From assembly GCA_021399435.1 (NCBI GenBank), contig JAJTUP010000056.1:62001-126000 (forward strand): a stretch of 64,000 nucleotides of DNA, given 5' to 3'. Numbering within the stretch: position 1 is the first letter of the stretch; the number at the start of each line of letters is the position of its first letter. Both the position numbers and the translations under genes were made by a program. The DNA is from Diaporthe sp. PMI_573. Its lineage: Eukaryota > Ascomycota > Sordariomycetes > Diaporthales > Diaporthaceae. Below the pieces are notes generated by a model that saw only the letters and a program-made list of their open reading frames with translations, was not told the DNA's origin and searched no databases. Positions 31,819 to 43,218 of this stretch are shown here, piece by piece.

Positions 31819-32115
31819 TCATTCAGAGTCTATGGAACCATCATCATCCTCCAGAGATATGGCAGGGAGCTCAACCAACTCCAGACCTTGTCCTCCCTTG
31901 GCATATGGTACAATCAACTCTTCCCTGAGCCAGTTACCAATGCATTCAATCTGTTCCAGTGTCTGAGGCTTCATCCTGAGGCGATCCCATGACGCTGTCC
32001 TCCGAGCACCAGAGAAAGCCCTCTCTGGTTCAGCAGACTCAGGAGGAATGGAGAGGATGTCAATGGCCATCTGACTGTCCTTCCCTCTCCGAGTCACTAG
32101 GCCCTCACTGGGGGT
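31819..32115 (-). pseudogene. hAT transposase C-terminal dimerisation segment (remnant)
   Basis: The minus strand encodes DILSIPPESAEPERAFSGARR followed by WDRLRMKPQTLEQIECIGNWLREELI, the classic end of a hAT transposase. The catalytic part is absent. It begins exactly where the coding sequence of the large minus-strand gene at 32105 stops, so the element's remains probably supply that gene's present stop codon. The array at 31660-31775 marks its outer end. Confidence 0.8.
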
Positions 32116-34839
32116 CATCTTTGATATCTTCAATCTTCACCTCTACTTCTTCAGGCTTTACTTCCTCTTTTGCTTCCTCCTTCACTTCCTCTTTCGCTTT
32201 GTGCTCTTCCTCTTCAGCCGCTCTTCTCTCACGCTCCCTTTTCTCACGCTCTTTCTCCTCTTCCTCTTTCTTCTCACGCGCCTTCTCCACGGCCCATATC
32301 TTCCTCTGGATCTTTCTCTTGTTCGCCCTCAGCAGCGCGGCACCTGCCAGCATCGTCTCGAGGGCCTCCACTTTGAGCGGCGCGAGCTCGCGGTTGTAAC
32401 GGTACTTTGGCGACACGTCGTCCTGCGCCTCTTTCTTCTTCTTCTCCTCCACAACCGGTTTCTTTTCTTCCTCGTCTTCTGTGGGGCCCGTCCACCGCGG
32501 CAGGCGGCCGACGCCGCGGCGCCATGCCAGGGCCGCCTTCTCGTCGCCGGCCGCGAGGGCGACGGTCTCGGGATCCAGCACGATGAGCTCCCCCTCCTCG
32601 GTAAGCGTCGCCATGCCAATCCGTAGGCGGCCGTGGTCCGGCTCCCGCAGGAACACGAGCGTGTACTCTCCGTGCACGATGGGGTAGGGCCCGCGCATGG
32701 GCAGAGAGTTCGATTCCGAGTACTTGCCGCCCATCAGCTCCCGCGTGGTGAGGTGGAAGGACTCGGGCGGGAAGGGCGCCGTCACGATGTACTCGGAGTG
32801 TTCGCTCCCCATGGCCATCAGCAGTGGGAAGGCCAGCGTCCACCGCTCCGATACACAGTCGTACCCATCATCGATGAAGTCTTCGTTGGACATGAACGTC
32901 TCGAAGCGTGCGATCGACGTGTAGAACTCGGCGAGCGACACCATGGCGTCGTGGTACGGCAGCGCGACAAGCTGGGCATGGGCTTTATTCCTGTCCTTAT
33001 ACTTGTATATCCCACCGATCGTGCTGTGGCACTTGGGGTGTAGCAGGACGGACAGCGTGTCGAGGTCGACTGCCTCGAGGCTCAACTTTCCCTCGGGGAT
33101 CGGCAACTGGCCGGCCAGATCTGGTCGCGGTGCGGAAGGATCTACCTCTGTGCTCCCGATCATCATCCAAATTACCTGGCGAATCTTTACTGGCAACGGC
33201 GATGCAATGGGCGGCGCGGGCTTGTATGGGCGCAGGCTCTTTTTGGAGTGACCGTTCTCCTCGGCAAACTTCTTGAGAGGCGCAAGAAAGCCAGCGCGGG
33301 TTGTGACTTTAGCAATGCGGCCCTTTGAAGCCTGGGCGACATCCTCCCGAGACAGGCCCGGATTGTGCCAGATGATGAGCTCATCGAGCGTCGTTTCCGC
33401 GACCATGTCGACAATGTCGTCCTTCCCGACCAGCCGGTTGAAGGAGATGTCGAGTACCTGGAGGTCCTTTGGCGCTCTTTTGTAAACGTCTGCGTTATGG
33501 GCGAGGGCGCCTTTCACAAGCTCAACCACCTGCTTTCCGGATAAGTCCCGGAAATGGTGTAGGTCAAGGTCTTTGATGCTCGTTTTGGCGTATGTAAAGG
33601 CGGCCAGGATGAGCGGTACGGCTCCCGGGTGCTTGGGGGCGAAGTGCTCTGGATGCTTATCCATAAAGCGCTTGAGCAGAGGCCGATAGTTCTTGTACTG
33701 CCGCTTTAGGTTGCCCAGAGTCTGTGAGGAATAGGAAACCAGCAGGTGCTCGATTATGTTCCAAACGCGCTGCTCTTCCTCATTCGGATCCGCATTCCTC
33801 TTGCGCTTCCTTGACGTTGATGCGGTTTGTTGCTCTGTCTCTGGTTCAGGAACTTCAGGCGATCCCTCTGTCTTGGCCTCTGTCTTTAACGCGGATGCTT
33901 TTTCCTCTGCTTCCTTCTGATTCTTCTTCTTGGTCTCGGCGATATCGTCGTAGTCGGTTGCGTCCGTGTTATCGCCCGAGTCGTCGCTGTCTTTATTGTC
34001 GTTGTCGTCGTCGTCGTCTGAATCGACTGATGGCGGCGGTGGTGGAAACTTGGGCCACACCTCGTGGATCGCATCGATCGACGTAACCGGGGCAGGCTCG
34101 TCCTCCCCTTCGATACACGCACAATCTCCCTCGGGGTAATGTTTGCTCCCCTGGCCGGATCCCCTGAGCCAGTCGTGCCCGTCCAGCGGCCGAAGCCTGA
34201 GGGTGCGGTATACCGCTTTTTTCCCCAGGCCGCACGACTTGTGAGCGGGCAGAACCATGGCGTAGGAGAGACGGTCGGTAATGTCGATGACGGTGCATCC
34301 GGGCTCCCACATGTACTTGCCGCCCCAGTCGGGGGGCGCGTTCCACCGCCGCGTGTGGAGCTTATGCACGAACGAAGACCACCAGCCTCTCGTGGAGGCA
34401 CCCATGTACAGACACGTCTGAATGAATGGGAACTGGGGCGCTTCGGCCTCGACGCACTCCTTCCCGAGCTTGCGTATCTTTTCGTTCAGCAGTCGTGTCT
34501 GGACATGACGCCAACGCGTGGGAAAGGGCCGACGCTCCGCTTTGGCAGCCCAGTATTCCGCCTTCACATTCCGCTCCCATTCGGCGTCAGAGATGTTCTC
34601 TCCGTAGGCCAAGTCGAGGGCGACATATCTTAGATTCTTCTTAAGTAAGGTCAGAACTCGGCTAACAACTGCCCCGTCTGGTGTCAGCAACCGTCTTTTT
34701 TACAGGATATATAAGGGAATGGTGTTATACTGCTTATCATTGACCAGTCTGGATCGGCTGCTGGTATCTCAATACAGGCTATGCAGCGGCGCCGCCCGTT
34801 AACCCATGCGATGATGTGTATTGGGTGTACCACGCCCAT
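32105..34839 (-). CDS. Large acidic protein with LRR-like region and C-terminal coiled coil (unknown function)
   Basis: Minus-strand exons 34839-34731 and 34677-32105 (proposed 53-nt intron, GTATAA...CACCAG) give 893 residues in frame. The second exon alone has no ATG before clearly coding sequence. Exon 1 (MGVVHPIHIIAWVNGRRRC) supplies a start, though the donor is weak. Visible features are a long acidic stretch (Asp/Asn/Glu, about residues 250-300), a nuclear-localisation-like RKRKR, an LRR-like LQVLDISFNRL followed by LDELIIWHNPGL, and a final 120-residue Glu/Lys-rich coiled coil. I recognise no enzyme family. The C-terminus runs into hAT sequence at 32105-32115, so the native tail may be lost. 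The neighbour at 35461 has the same strand and style but no clear homology. Confidence 0.7.
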
Positions 34840-35460
34840 CCTGGTCAGTGGTCAAAATAATGAAAACAGTAGAGTGATGATTAGAGCTATATCATATTGC
34901 AGAGATGGTGCCGAGGAAGAGAAGGTAAAGAAGCGACGAAAAATAAAAAGCGAAGAGACAATAAGAAGGAGACAACAGAATAATATATGTGCGACCGAGG
35001 GTGGTCCGTGTGGTTTGTTGACAGGCACTGGGAGGGGGGGGGAGCACGCGTGCTGATTGATGCACGGCGGGAGGACGCGAAATCGGGAAATGCAAGACGC
35101 GGGTGATGTTAAGCAAGCGTGAAGTTAGATTCGCATGCCGCATTCCCACGCCGACCGAGTTAAACAAACAGGGGTCCCACCGTCTCGATACGGAAAAAAA
35201 GGCCGGGGGAAACACCTAAAAAACTCGGTCGTCCGGTTGTTTCAGATAGGCAGGCTTGGGTCTTTCTTGTTCATCGCTCTGCGTGTGGTGTAGCACGTGG
35301 CCTCCGGGACACAACCGGCAGGTATATCCCACAACATGGTAGCTTTGCTTTTCTTGACAGTGGGTTTTCAAAATCAAACTATCTAGTGTCAAACTAGTTT
35401 GTACGCTCAATCTACAAAGGTAAGGCTACAAAAGCAAGGAAATGACTAGTGAGACATCAT
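34840..35460. other. Intergenic spacer between two large minus-strand genes
   Basis: This holds the promoter and leader of the 893-residue gene and the 3' flank of the next one. A G-run (GGGAGGGGGGGGGAG) lies at 35031-35043. No gene is supported. Confidence 0.5.
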
Positions 35461-37485
35461 TCATTCATCGATTTCCATCTTCTCAATCTCATTCTCGACA
35501 TCGGCCTCGTACGCTTCTTCATCATCTCCCTGTGCATCTTTCTTCTGAATCTCGGGAAAGCGAAACCAGTCCCATTCCATCCTACCAATTTGCTCTCTGT
35601 AGGACGCCTTGTCGCCATCAGCCATGTAGTCCGCCGCGTCCACGGCCTGCCTCATGGCCGAGAACAGATGCTCCCAGAGCTCTTTTATCTCCGGGTGCTG
35701 CGCGAGCGCCGGCACCTTTGCCTGTACGTAGAGCAGCATCAAGCGCTCGAGATCGTATGCGTTGCGGCTGTGGGTCTCGAACGGGAACGGATCCACATTC
35801 CTGCGGACCGGACGCTGGTGAAATGCGGCCGTGTAGTCTCTGTTTCTGCTCCACCATGGGAGCTCAATGTCCCCCGGCTCCTGGAGGGGCGTACCCTCCA
35901 GGCACAGGAGGCCCAGGAGGGAGGCGCCCAGGGGGAGCGTGACGACAGAAGGTGTCGTCCAGCGCAGCAGGCCGACCATGCTCTTATAGTCGGACCCCAC
36001 AATGATATTGTCGGCGTCGATGCGGGGGTTGTGCACCGCCATGGGCCAGGCCTGCAGCAGCTGCTGCACATTGATTTCTTCGCCTTCTCCTTGTTCGCCT
36101 TCCGACCCCAACAATGCCAACGGCGCTGCGACCAAGTCGACCAAGTCCCGCAGGATGCTGGCGTACATCTGGCGATTCATTCGCAGGCCGAAATAGCTCG
36201 CGTCGGTCGAGAACGGCTGCCCGGCGGGACAGTCGATCCGCCACACGAACAGCTGCCGGTGTTCGGCCGGCAAACCCATGTGGCCGACCCACTCGTAGTG
36301 GGGGACGTACTCGCCGTAAACCTCTCGAGCCGACTCGAGCTGGTTCTCGATGTCTAGCTCCTCAAAGGTGAAGTAGAACAGGGTCATCATGCCAATACCA
36401 GTAGGTTTGGGAAGACCTGATCCCTCCTCGATCTCGCCCTCGACTTGAACCATGTAAACGTCGTCGTCAAACTGGAACTGGGAGGGGTATGCCAGGACGC
36501 CGGGCGGCCGCTGGAAGCCAGGGCCAGACGGCCATTTCCAGTCCGGTCCCACCTCGGACGGGCCGTTCTTGTACCAGCTGGTCTTGTACGGGTCGGCCTC
36601 ATCGTCGCTGGAATAGATTCTCCTGCAGAAATCTTCACAGTCCTTTCGGCGCACGTGCGGGTTGCTTCGGAAGAAGTTAATCACGTGTTGGAGCGCCTTG
36701 GGCCGAAGCATCGGGAAGTCAAACAGGTCTGCTCCCGCCTCCCACTCGGGGACGGTCTCCGTGGGAGAAGAATTATCATCACTTTCGGTGTCGCCATCCG
36801 AATTGTATTTCTTCTCTTTCTTCTTCTTCTTCGGCTTGACCATAGACTCCAGCGTGCGCGGCTCACGTCCCGCGTCGACATCGCCCAGCTGCTTGAGCAG
36901 CTTCGGGTAAAGGTCTTCGTCATTGGCCTTGACCTCTTTATCGAATCTCTCTCTCTCCAGTTTAGCCTGACCTTTTTCGACCCGCATTTGGTACTTGTAG
37001 CTTCTTGGATCTGTCTTCGTATCATCGTCGTCGGAGCGCCAGAAATACCCGTTGTCGAAAGCCGGATCAACTGGCTCCCGCGGCTCAGGTCCGGACGAGT
37101 AGCAGTTAGACGAGTCGGACAAGTCTTCTTTCTCTTCTTCCATAGCCACGTCCGAGTCCGAGTCCGAGCCGTCATCGGTCAGGTCGTCCTTGTCGCCTAG
37201 CTTCGTGAGGAGCGCATTTTCACATTCCTCGAGCACAGCGTCGAGCACAACATCACAGTGGTTTTCCCAATCGTCAGTGCCGCAAAGAAACTCGGTTTCC
37301 AGCTTGGGGTTCTCATCGCCCTTGTTTGCTGGCTCGGCGTTCTCATCGCCCTTGCTTTCTCCCGCTGCAGCCAGTCTTTTTTTCTCGGCAGCCGCTGCAG
37401 CTAGTCTTATTTGCTCTTTAGCATCTGCAACGAGGAAAGCCCGGGTAACGGGACGGTATTCGCGGGACTCGGGTTTAGGCGGCAT
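35461..37485 (-). CDS. Large acidic hypothetical protein
   Basis: A single-exon 674-residue protein begins MPPKPESREYRPVT at an ATG (37483-37485). The N-terminal third is Ala/Lys/Glu-rich, then strongly acidic (DDGSDSDSD, DDDDTK) with a KPKKKKKEKK patch. The C-terminal half is folded-looking and rich in Trp and Pro, with SWYKNGPSEVGPDW, FYFTFEELDIENQ and VWRIDCPAGQPF as recognisable phrases. The end is acidic again. I recognise no family or catalytic motif. It is transcribed in the same direction as its 893-residue neighbour 620 bp downstream, and both have normal GC content and no breaks. It is probably a fungus-specific nuclear or cytosolic protein. Confidence 0.75.
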   Translation of the reverse strand: MPPKPESREYRPVTRAFLVADAKEQIRLAAAAAEKKRLAAAGESKGDENAEPANKGDENPKLETEFLCGTDDWENHCDVVLDAVLEECENALLTKLGDKDDLTDDGSDSDSDVAMEEEKEDLSDSSNCYSSGPEPREPVDPAFDNGYFWRSDDDDTKTDPRSYKYQMRVEKGQAKLERERFDKEVKANDEDLYPKLLKQLGDVDAGREPRTLESMVKPKKKKKEKKYNSDGDTESDDNSSPTETVPEWEAGADLFDFPMLRPKALQHVINFFRSNPHVRRKDCEDFCRRIYSSDDEADPYKTSWYKNGPSEVGPDWKWPSGPGFQRPPGVLAYPSQFQFDDDVYMVQVEGEIEEGSGLPKPTGIGMMTLFYFTFEELDIENQLESAREVYGEYVPHYEWVGHMGLPAEHRQLFVWRIDCPAGQPFSTDASYFGLRMNRQMYASILRDLVDLVAAPLALLGSEGEQGEGEEINVQQLLQAWPMAVHNPRIDADNIIVGSDYKSMVGLLRWTTPSVVTLPLGASLLGLLCLEGTPLQEPGDIELPWWSRNRDYTAAFHQRPVRRNVDPFPFETHSRNAYDLERLMLLYVQAKVPALAQHPEIKELWEHLFSAMRQAVDAADYMADGDKASYREQIGRMEWDWFRFPEIQKKDAQGDDEEAYEADVENEIEKMEIDE

Positions 37486-37499
37486 GTCGTTTTCTCGTC

Positions 37500-38100
37500 A
37501 AGACATGGACTAGATAGAATGGATTATAGATCAAATGAGAAACTAAAGAGGAAGAAGAAGAGGCTGGATCGAGAGCCATGGGCCACCAAACAGCGGCCAA
37601 AAGAATCCGGATATTCGCGCACCCTTAAATGGATGGCGCGCACCTTTTGCTTAGTCAGCAGGGCTGCAGCCAATCAGATCACTCCATTTGACCTCACGCA
37701 CCACCCCAACAGAGTGCGTTTTGTAGCCTCACCGACGTGCCCAGCCAAACCTCCTCTGCCCACCAACACTAAACTACCCACCCACCACCCACACATCGTG
37801 CTATCGATTAAATGCTTCGTGGAATCGATCAATTCGGCATGAAATTTAATCTGGTTCTCCACCTCTTCAGACTGCAGAGCTATGTATGCGCTCAAATAAG
37901 GCTTACCTGCCCTCCATGCTGGGCATTTTACATCATGCTGAGTATTGTCGTTCCAGTCGTAGTTTATAGAGGTAGAGCTCTTCTTATAGGTCTTAGCTAC
38001 GCTGCTTCGCCGCGTGTCGATTGGTCTTTCTTGACTATCCTATTGCTTGCAGCGCTCTGAGTAAAGCTGGAAGCTGATATAACAACGCTAAATTGCTCAT
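37500..38100. other. Promoter side of the 674-residue gene and AT-rich spacer
   Basis: GC-richer, CT-rich sequence to about 37820 looks like a promoter and leader of the minus-strand gene, and AT-rich sequence follows to the patatin remnants. No separate gene is supported. Confidence 0.4.
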
Positions 38101-38369
38101 GTAAATCAAACCCCTTGTGTTAAATATCTCCTGTTCTAACCCTGAAACAGATTTTCGCCCAAAAGACGTTTTCCACACCATTTATAAGCCTATAATCGGA
38201 CAATTGCGCATTGCGTTGGCCACAGAAACCTTCCTGTCCCAAGTGGAGAGCACCTTTACCACTCTCATACTCAAGAATCGAAAACATAACCTGAAGGCTG
38301 CCACATCTCACGCCTATCGTGTGAGGCTGATTGGATCGGCAGCTGCGGGCATAGACCTGACTGGGACAT
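38101..38369 (+). repeat. Direct repeat copy A (patatin mid-region)
   Basis: About 270 bp including an intron are repeated at 39492-39757, roughly 90 percent identical by eye. The shared block starts at the intron donor and ends after the residues for LTG. Confidence 0.8.
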
Positions 38370-38815
38370 GCTTTTTTTTGCCTCCTGAGGCGGCCGATCT
38401 TCACCCTCGCCTGCCAACACCAGCTCTGCCCCTGCTGTATTATCGCCAGCGGCGCGGCATCTCAAAATTCCATATGCTCGTTATCAACGTGTCCCTGGTG
38501 TGGCAAGGCCAATGCCCGACTGTTCTCATTACAGCCACCGACGGCCGGATCTAGGATCCTAGACTTGGGCCCAAGCTCCGATTTGACCCAGACGTGCGCG
38601 TTTCTCGAAGACATTCAGAGGAATACCATTACTGCACTGCCGCTGCGGGACTACTTTGACGTTGTGAGATGCGATGGAATATGTGGCCTGCTCCTCGTGC
38701 TGAGCCTTTTTGTGGAGGAATGGTCTCTTGACGATGCAGCATACCATATAAGACGAGCGACTAAAACCAGGGTCCACCAGGGCTTGATTACGTTTGGGCC
38801 GCAGCTAACTTAGCC
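38101..38815 (+). pseudogene. Patatin-like protein remnant, mid-region plus patatin domain, catalytic Ser lost
   Basis: After an intron-like start (GTAAATC...AACAG at 38101-38150) the frame reads FRPKDVFHTIYKPIIGQLRIAL..., then PLLYYRQRRG and NVSLVWQGQCPTVLI, ending in TAG at 38552-38554. A change of frame near 38560 leads to LDLG, CAFLEDIQRNT, ALPLRDYFDVV and SLFVEEWSLDDA, the early part of fungal patatin-like phospholipases. Where the family has the GxSxG nucleophile elbow (GTSAGG), this copy reads DGICG, so Ser is gone. The oxyanion GGGxRG motif is also damaged. It is a dead fragment of a large patatin protein of the kind often fused to NACHT or TPR domains in fungi. Confidence 0.65.
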
Positions 38816-38893
38816 CTTTCGCGTACTTGAACGCGCAAATGGCACTAAAGTCGTCCATCACCAGCTAGACTCAGCACCGGATGAGAATTTACT

Positions 38894-39949
38894 GCAGAAG
38901 AGCAGCAGCGACCTAACGAGGAAGAAGTTTCCGATTTCTGCTTTGATCTTTACTGGGAGGTCCTTGCCCCGTTCAGCGATGTGATTGTGATGTTTGTCGC
39001 ATGGCTTGGTCCATTGAGAACAGCACATATACTACGACGCTGGGCTCGGTCACCATTTGCGGCGTCTCGTTTCAGGCCCCATATCGTTATCGTCACGGAA
39101 GACAACGAGGACCCGCGATTCGCAGAGATTTTAGACACGTTCACTGAAAATGCAAAAGGAAGATTGACAGTCTCAAAACTGATCCGCCGATCAGAACTAT
39201 CATCAGCCATTTCAAGCTTAGCAGAAGAATTAAATGACGCCCGCACGGAGCTTGAATTAAATTTCGCCCACCAACACAGGTCTTTCCTTATTCAAACATC
39301 ACTTCAATATTTCTGCGATAATCTACTCCTTCCGGATTTTGTGACGGCGTCGCGACTCAACAATCCTGTCCCACGATCGCCAGAGTTCCACCTCCAAAAA
39401 GCTGTCAGGGCATTCGATTCTCGCATTCCTCAGGTTACTCGACTCATAGCATCGGCATTAGCGCTAGATGCATTCCCCCCTGGGATGCACCGTAAATCAG
39501 ACCCCTTGTGTTAAATATCTCCTATTCTAACCTTCAAAACAGATTTTCGCCCAAAACACATTTTCCACGCTATTTATAAGCCTATCATCGGACAATTGCG
39601 CATTGCGTTGGCCACAGAAACCTTCCTATCCCAAGTAGAGAGCACCTTCACCACTCTTGTACTCAAGAATCGAAAATATAAGCTAAAGGCTGCCACATCT
39701 CACGCCCATTGTCTGAGGCTGATTGGATCGGCAACTGCGGACATAGAGCTAACCGGGTCTAAACTGGTGATGGACACCTCCTCAAAGAGCTTGACTTTCG
39801 TTGACTACAGCATTAGCTGTCTCCCAGCCTGCATAGAATCTGCTGTAGGCATAGTCATTAGGGCGATGTGGTCGGGCGCAAGCCTGATGATCCCTGAAGA
39901 TGCCACGATCTGTACTTTGGCTGTAATTCTTGTTGAATTGTATGCGTGA
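38894..39949 (+). pseudogene. Patatin-like protein remnant, N-terminal region plus duplicated mid-region
   Basis: The frame is open from about 38894. It reads DVIVMFVAWLGPLRTAHILRRWA and VIVTEDNEDPRF, like the domain that precedes patatin in large fungal patatin proteins. It splices at 39492-39542 (GTAAATC...AAACAG, 51 nt) to FRPKHIFHAIYKPIIGQL..., the same mid-region as at 38151. After ELTG at about 39757 it departs from the other copy into an unrecognised 60-residue end (stop 39947-39949). No start codon is evident, and the N-terminal part lies downstream of the patatin domain of the other copy. It may be a broken gene or the 5' part of a rearranged one. Confidence 0.55.
39492..39757 (+). 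repeat. Direct repeat copy B (patatin mid-region)
   Basis: Partner of the block at 38101-38369, 1.39 kb apart in the same orientation. Differences are mostly C/T and A/G transitions, which would fit mild RIP. Confidence 0.8.
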
Positions 39950-40075
39950 ATGCTTATTCTTCAGACTATTCTAGCTTCGTGTAAGTGGGCCGGAGGCCCC
40001 CTATATATATTCGACTTATAGGGATAAAGATATTCCCTATTATTAATACATTAATAATACACTCTTGTTATCTGT

Positions 40076-40400
40076 CTACCCATTTGGAGTAGGGTTGATT
40101 ATCCAGCTTGGTGGGAAGCCAGACTCTGTTGTCCAGTTGGCAAGGTGGTAGGCGCCCTGGACGACCACGAACGGCGGGATACACCAGCCCTTTGCATTGA
40201 TACATTCAATAGCTGTTGCCCATTTCCGGTTTCCAGGTTGAATATATTTGGCTTTTCCATGTCGATCAGAACGTGTAACAACTAATGTTGCAGTTATTAC
40301 GCCCACTATGAAGCCAGTCTCGTCAAAATTATACAGGTCGTCATCTGTGATCCCATACATCATGTTGCGGAGTAGCCGGAACCAGTTCCCAATAACCTGA
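40076..40400 (-). pseudogene. pogo transposase fragment
   Basis: The minus strand encodes VIGNWFRLLRN, MMYGITDDDLYNFDETGF, SDRHGKAKYIQPGN and SGFPPSWIINPTPNG, nearly the same as residues 1-95 of the pogo copy at 30283. It stops at TAG (40076-40078), where the sister copy has Trp in GWTDNK, and similarity is lost a few codons later. Both ends are truncated. It is a second, older copy of the same element family. Confidence 0.85.
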
Positions 40401-43218
40401 TGCGGTATTTTGTGAGTTAGGGTGCATGAATACCACGGTTTAGGGCTCAGATATCGGAATTTGGGACAGACAAGGGAAAGTGGGATAGAATGACAGGATT
40501 GTGCTCAGCATTAAACCAGTTGGAGGCATTTCATACCAGCTATCTCGCACGTCAGCTTACATCCAAACCTGGCAAACTACGATGTGGAAGTTTAGTTACC
40601 TTTCAACGTCTTTTAGTGTCTGCCTCACCAGTTCTAGGAACAAGTGTTCCTAGATTAGGAAACGCAGATTCGGTCCGCTTGGGTCAATAAGGAGAAACCC
40701 AATATCGAAATGCCCAAATGGAGTATTCAGAATAAGATTTCTTCTTCGGCTCTTTATTCCATTTCTATAATGGGTTATGGACGATGTTTTAGACAAACAA
40801 TTCTCGTCAGCAATCACGTCGACGGCAGCATAATGCTTTGGCCTTACGAGTCGCGATATCAACTTACTGATTTTCGAAAGAAGGGAAGGTACTGAATCCG
40901 ATCTCCTCTGGTTTACATACCATTACATTATGTATCCGATTCTCGCCTGAGGCGTTTCCTCGGGCGTGAGTAGGAGCGGGAGCTGTTCTGCCCGTCACCT
41001 GCGAGAGTCCCAAGACCAAGCCCGTCGTCACCATTACCGTTAACAATCCCGGGCAGAATCACTACTATCTTTTTATCTTTACTTGTGCTAGTAATGGTCG
41101 ACTAGTCTACTTGAACGGCTCTGGCAGAGCGGGAAGCCAATTGCTGAAGTTTTTGTTGATCCCCCTTGCGTTGTTGGCGTATCGTGATGGCGTTGAGTCA
41201 CGCCACCGTGAATTGCTAGGGAAGTTGAGTGTCCGTTGATGCCGACTGAAAGGATAAATATCGATGTCTCGTCGCATGGCAGGGTATTCTCCACCAGCTA
41301 AGCAACGTCAGACGAGCATAAATTGCCGGACAAAATGGGCCCGAAATTGGTTGCTGATTCCGGATTGAACGTAGAAACGGACTCCAACTCCAGCAATGCA
41401 GGACGTGAGTGTCTACGGCCCGCAGACGGTATGTTTCTCCATTATAGTCGAGCAGCAAATGTAAGGACATACCGCCTGGCTTATGTTCCAAACGAGATGC
41501 CTCGCAAGTTTCGTAAGCCAGTCGCCATTGTTTTCACCTTCCGAGAGTCTTACGACTCGGAAACATCCTAGAATTCTTCCCTCATTTCCAGCAGCTAAAA
41601 GACTTCCGACGACGTATGCCTACTCGCAGAACAGCCCGTACCTGGATCGAGAGGACCAACAACCGCACGGCAAGCCAAGCGTTGCCGATCATGGAAACGG
41701 AGCACGGCCTCGCTCTTGTACTGCAAATCCAGCCTCCGCATGCATTGCACCAAAATCTCGCACGTCAAGCTTCACTTGACCCGGAGACTTCTGTTCTTTC
41801 CTTCCTAATTCCTATGTATCTGGATATTCTCGGAGGTTAAAGTTATTTTCCCGCCATCAGTGGGTCGTAAATGCGTCGATCTGATTTCTTCCCATGGCGG
41901 TGCACGCAGCTGCTCATGTTTCCCAGCTGAATCAAAACTGAGCACATAACCAACTCGATGGAGTCCTGCCGGCACCTCTGTATCAACAGACCTGATCGTT
42001 TAAATGAACGTGGCTATAACCGCCGTGACCCAAAAAGGTTAGGAACTATCGACAACATGCATCAGCTTGCGTTTGCTAGCCGGCAGGGGTCACTCAAATA
42101 ACTTAAGAGGGCAGGATTCTGCACCTTCTGCTGCACCCTTCCTCTTCAACCAAGCAACAATCAGTCCATACCCAATTACACCAAATCGTCTGTACTTCTC
42201 CACATCAACCCCTCTGTTCGAGAAGTGTTTTACGCAGTTCCTATGCTCCGCCTCAAGTCTTGACCCTGCCACCGACTTGCTGCTTGCTAAAAAATCACAG
42301 ATCTCGAAGGTCTTTTTGCAGAAGTTGGATTGTCATACGTTCTCCGCAATGGCACTCGAAACCCCCACAGAATGGAGCTCCGAGCCAGATTCTTGCGGAG
42401 AAGTCTCTGGCCCCCGGAAACAGCCATCACACGAGAACAACCGGTATGCTTTTGGAACATCAAAGTAAAAACGAAAGCCGCTGAAAATCTTGGCCTTAGT
42501 CAGACTCCTCCTCACGAAGACGAAGAAGAAGAAGAAGAAGAAGAAGAAGAAGATAATATCGCATACAAGAAGTTGGTAAAAGAAATCGTGCACCTCGTTT
42601 TGCAGTCCCCACTCGTTGGAGACATCGACAAGAAAGTTGTTCAGCGCTATGTCCACGGCCTTCTGGAAAATATCTTCAATTATCCCCTCCCACCTTGCCG
42701 AGAGAGTTCTGCAAAGGCTAGTTGAAGAACTATGACGCTTTCAAGGAAATGTTGAAAAAGGCGTTAAGGTATTGCAACCGAAGGGTTGAAGAAGTGGATA
42801 GGATTTTTACCAGCACACATATTATTAGGTATAGATATACTTGAGGAACTGTACCTGTTCTTTAGTTAATAATTCAGGTTTGATTACTCACCAGTGGACC
42901 AGTGTTTCAGTGTGTACATGGTTACTCGACACCTTGGGACTCAACTCAGCTTCGCGATTCAGAATCGTGGGAAGGATCATGCGATACGAACTTCAGATAT
43001 TATCAAGATGATAAATCAGCGTCTTGGGACAGTATAGTCATGGCACCTCAAAAGGCTCTTTGTTGACGATCGGTCACGAACGCCATGTACAACAGTTTTC
43101 TCGAATTTCAACCACTTGATCCTGCCTTGCTGAAATCACTTTGGCGTCGCTCTGAAACTACTCTATTCGAACCTGAAACGTTCTCACTAAAATAATGTTT
43201 AAATCAGAGCTATCAGCA
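40400..43218. other. Gene-poor gap with a (GAA)n tract
   Basis: No family was recognised in any ORF. The only long frame at 42330-42725 (131 codons, plus) owes its length partly to a Glu run coded by (GAA)n at 42515-42553. It has a plausible charged helix afterwards (YKKLVKEIVHLVLQ) and could be an exon of an unknown gene. The rest is transposon-poor AT-rich sequence. Confidence 0.4.
42515..42553 (+). repeat. (GAA)n microsatellite
   Basis: About 12 uninterrupted GAA/GAAGAC-type triplets, read as a Glu run on the plus strand. Confidence 0.9.

Noticed and set aside
32274..34401. Long Arg/Ala-rich ORFs overlapping the 893-residue gene in other frames
   Set aside because: GC-rich shadows with no domain; the chosen frame is continuous over 2.5 kb.
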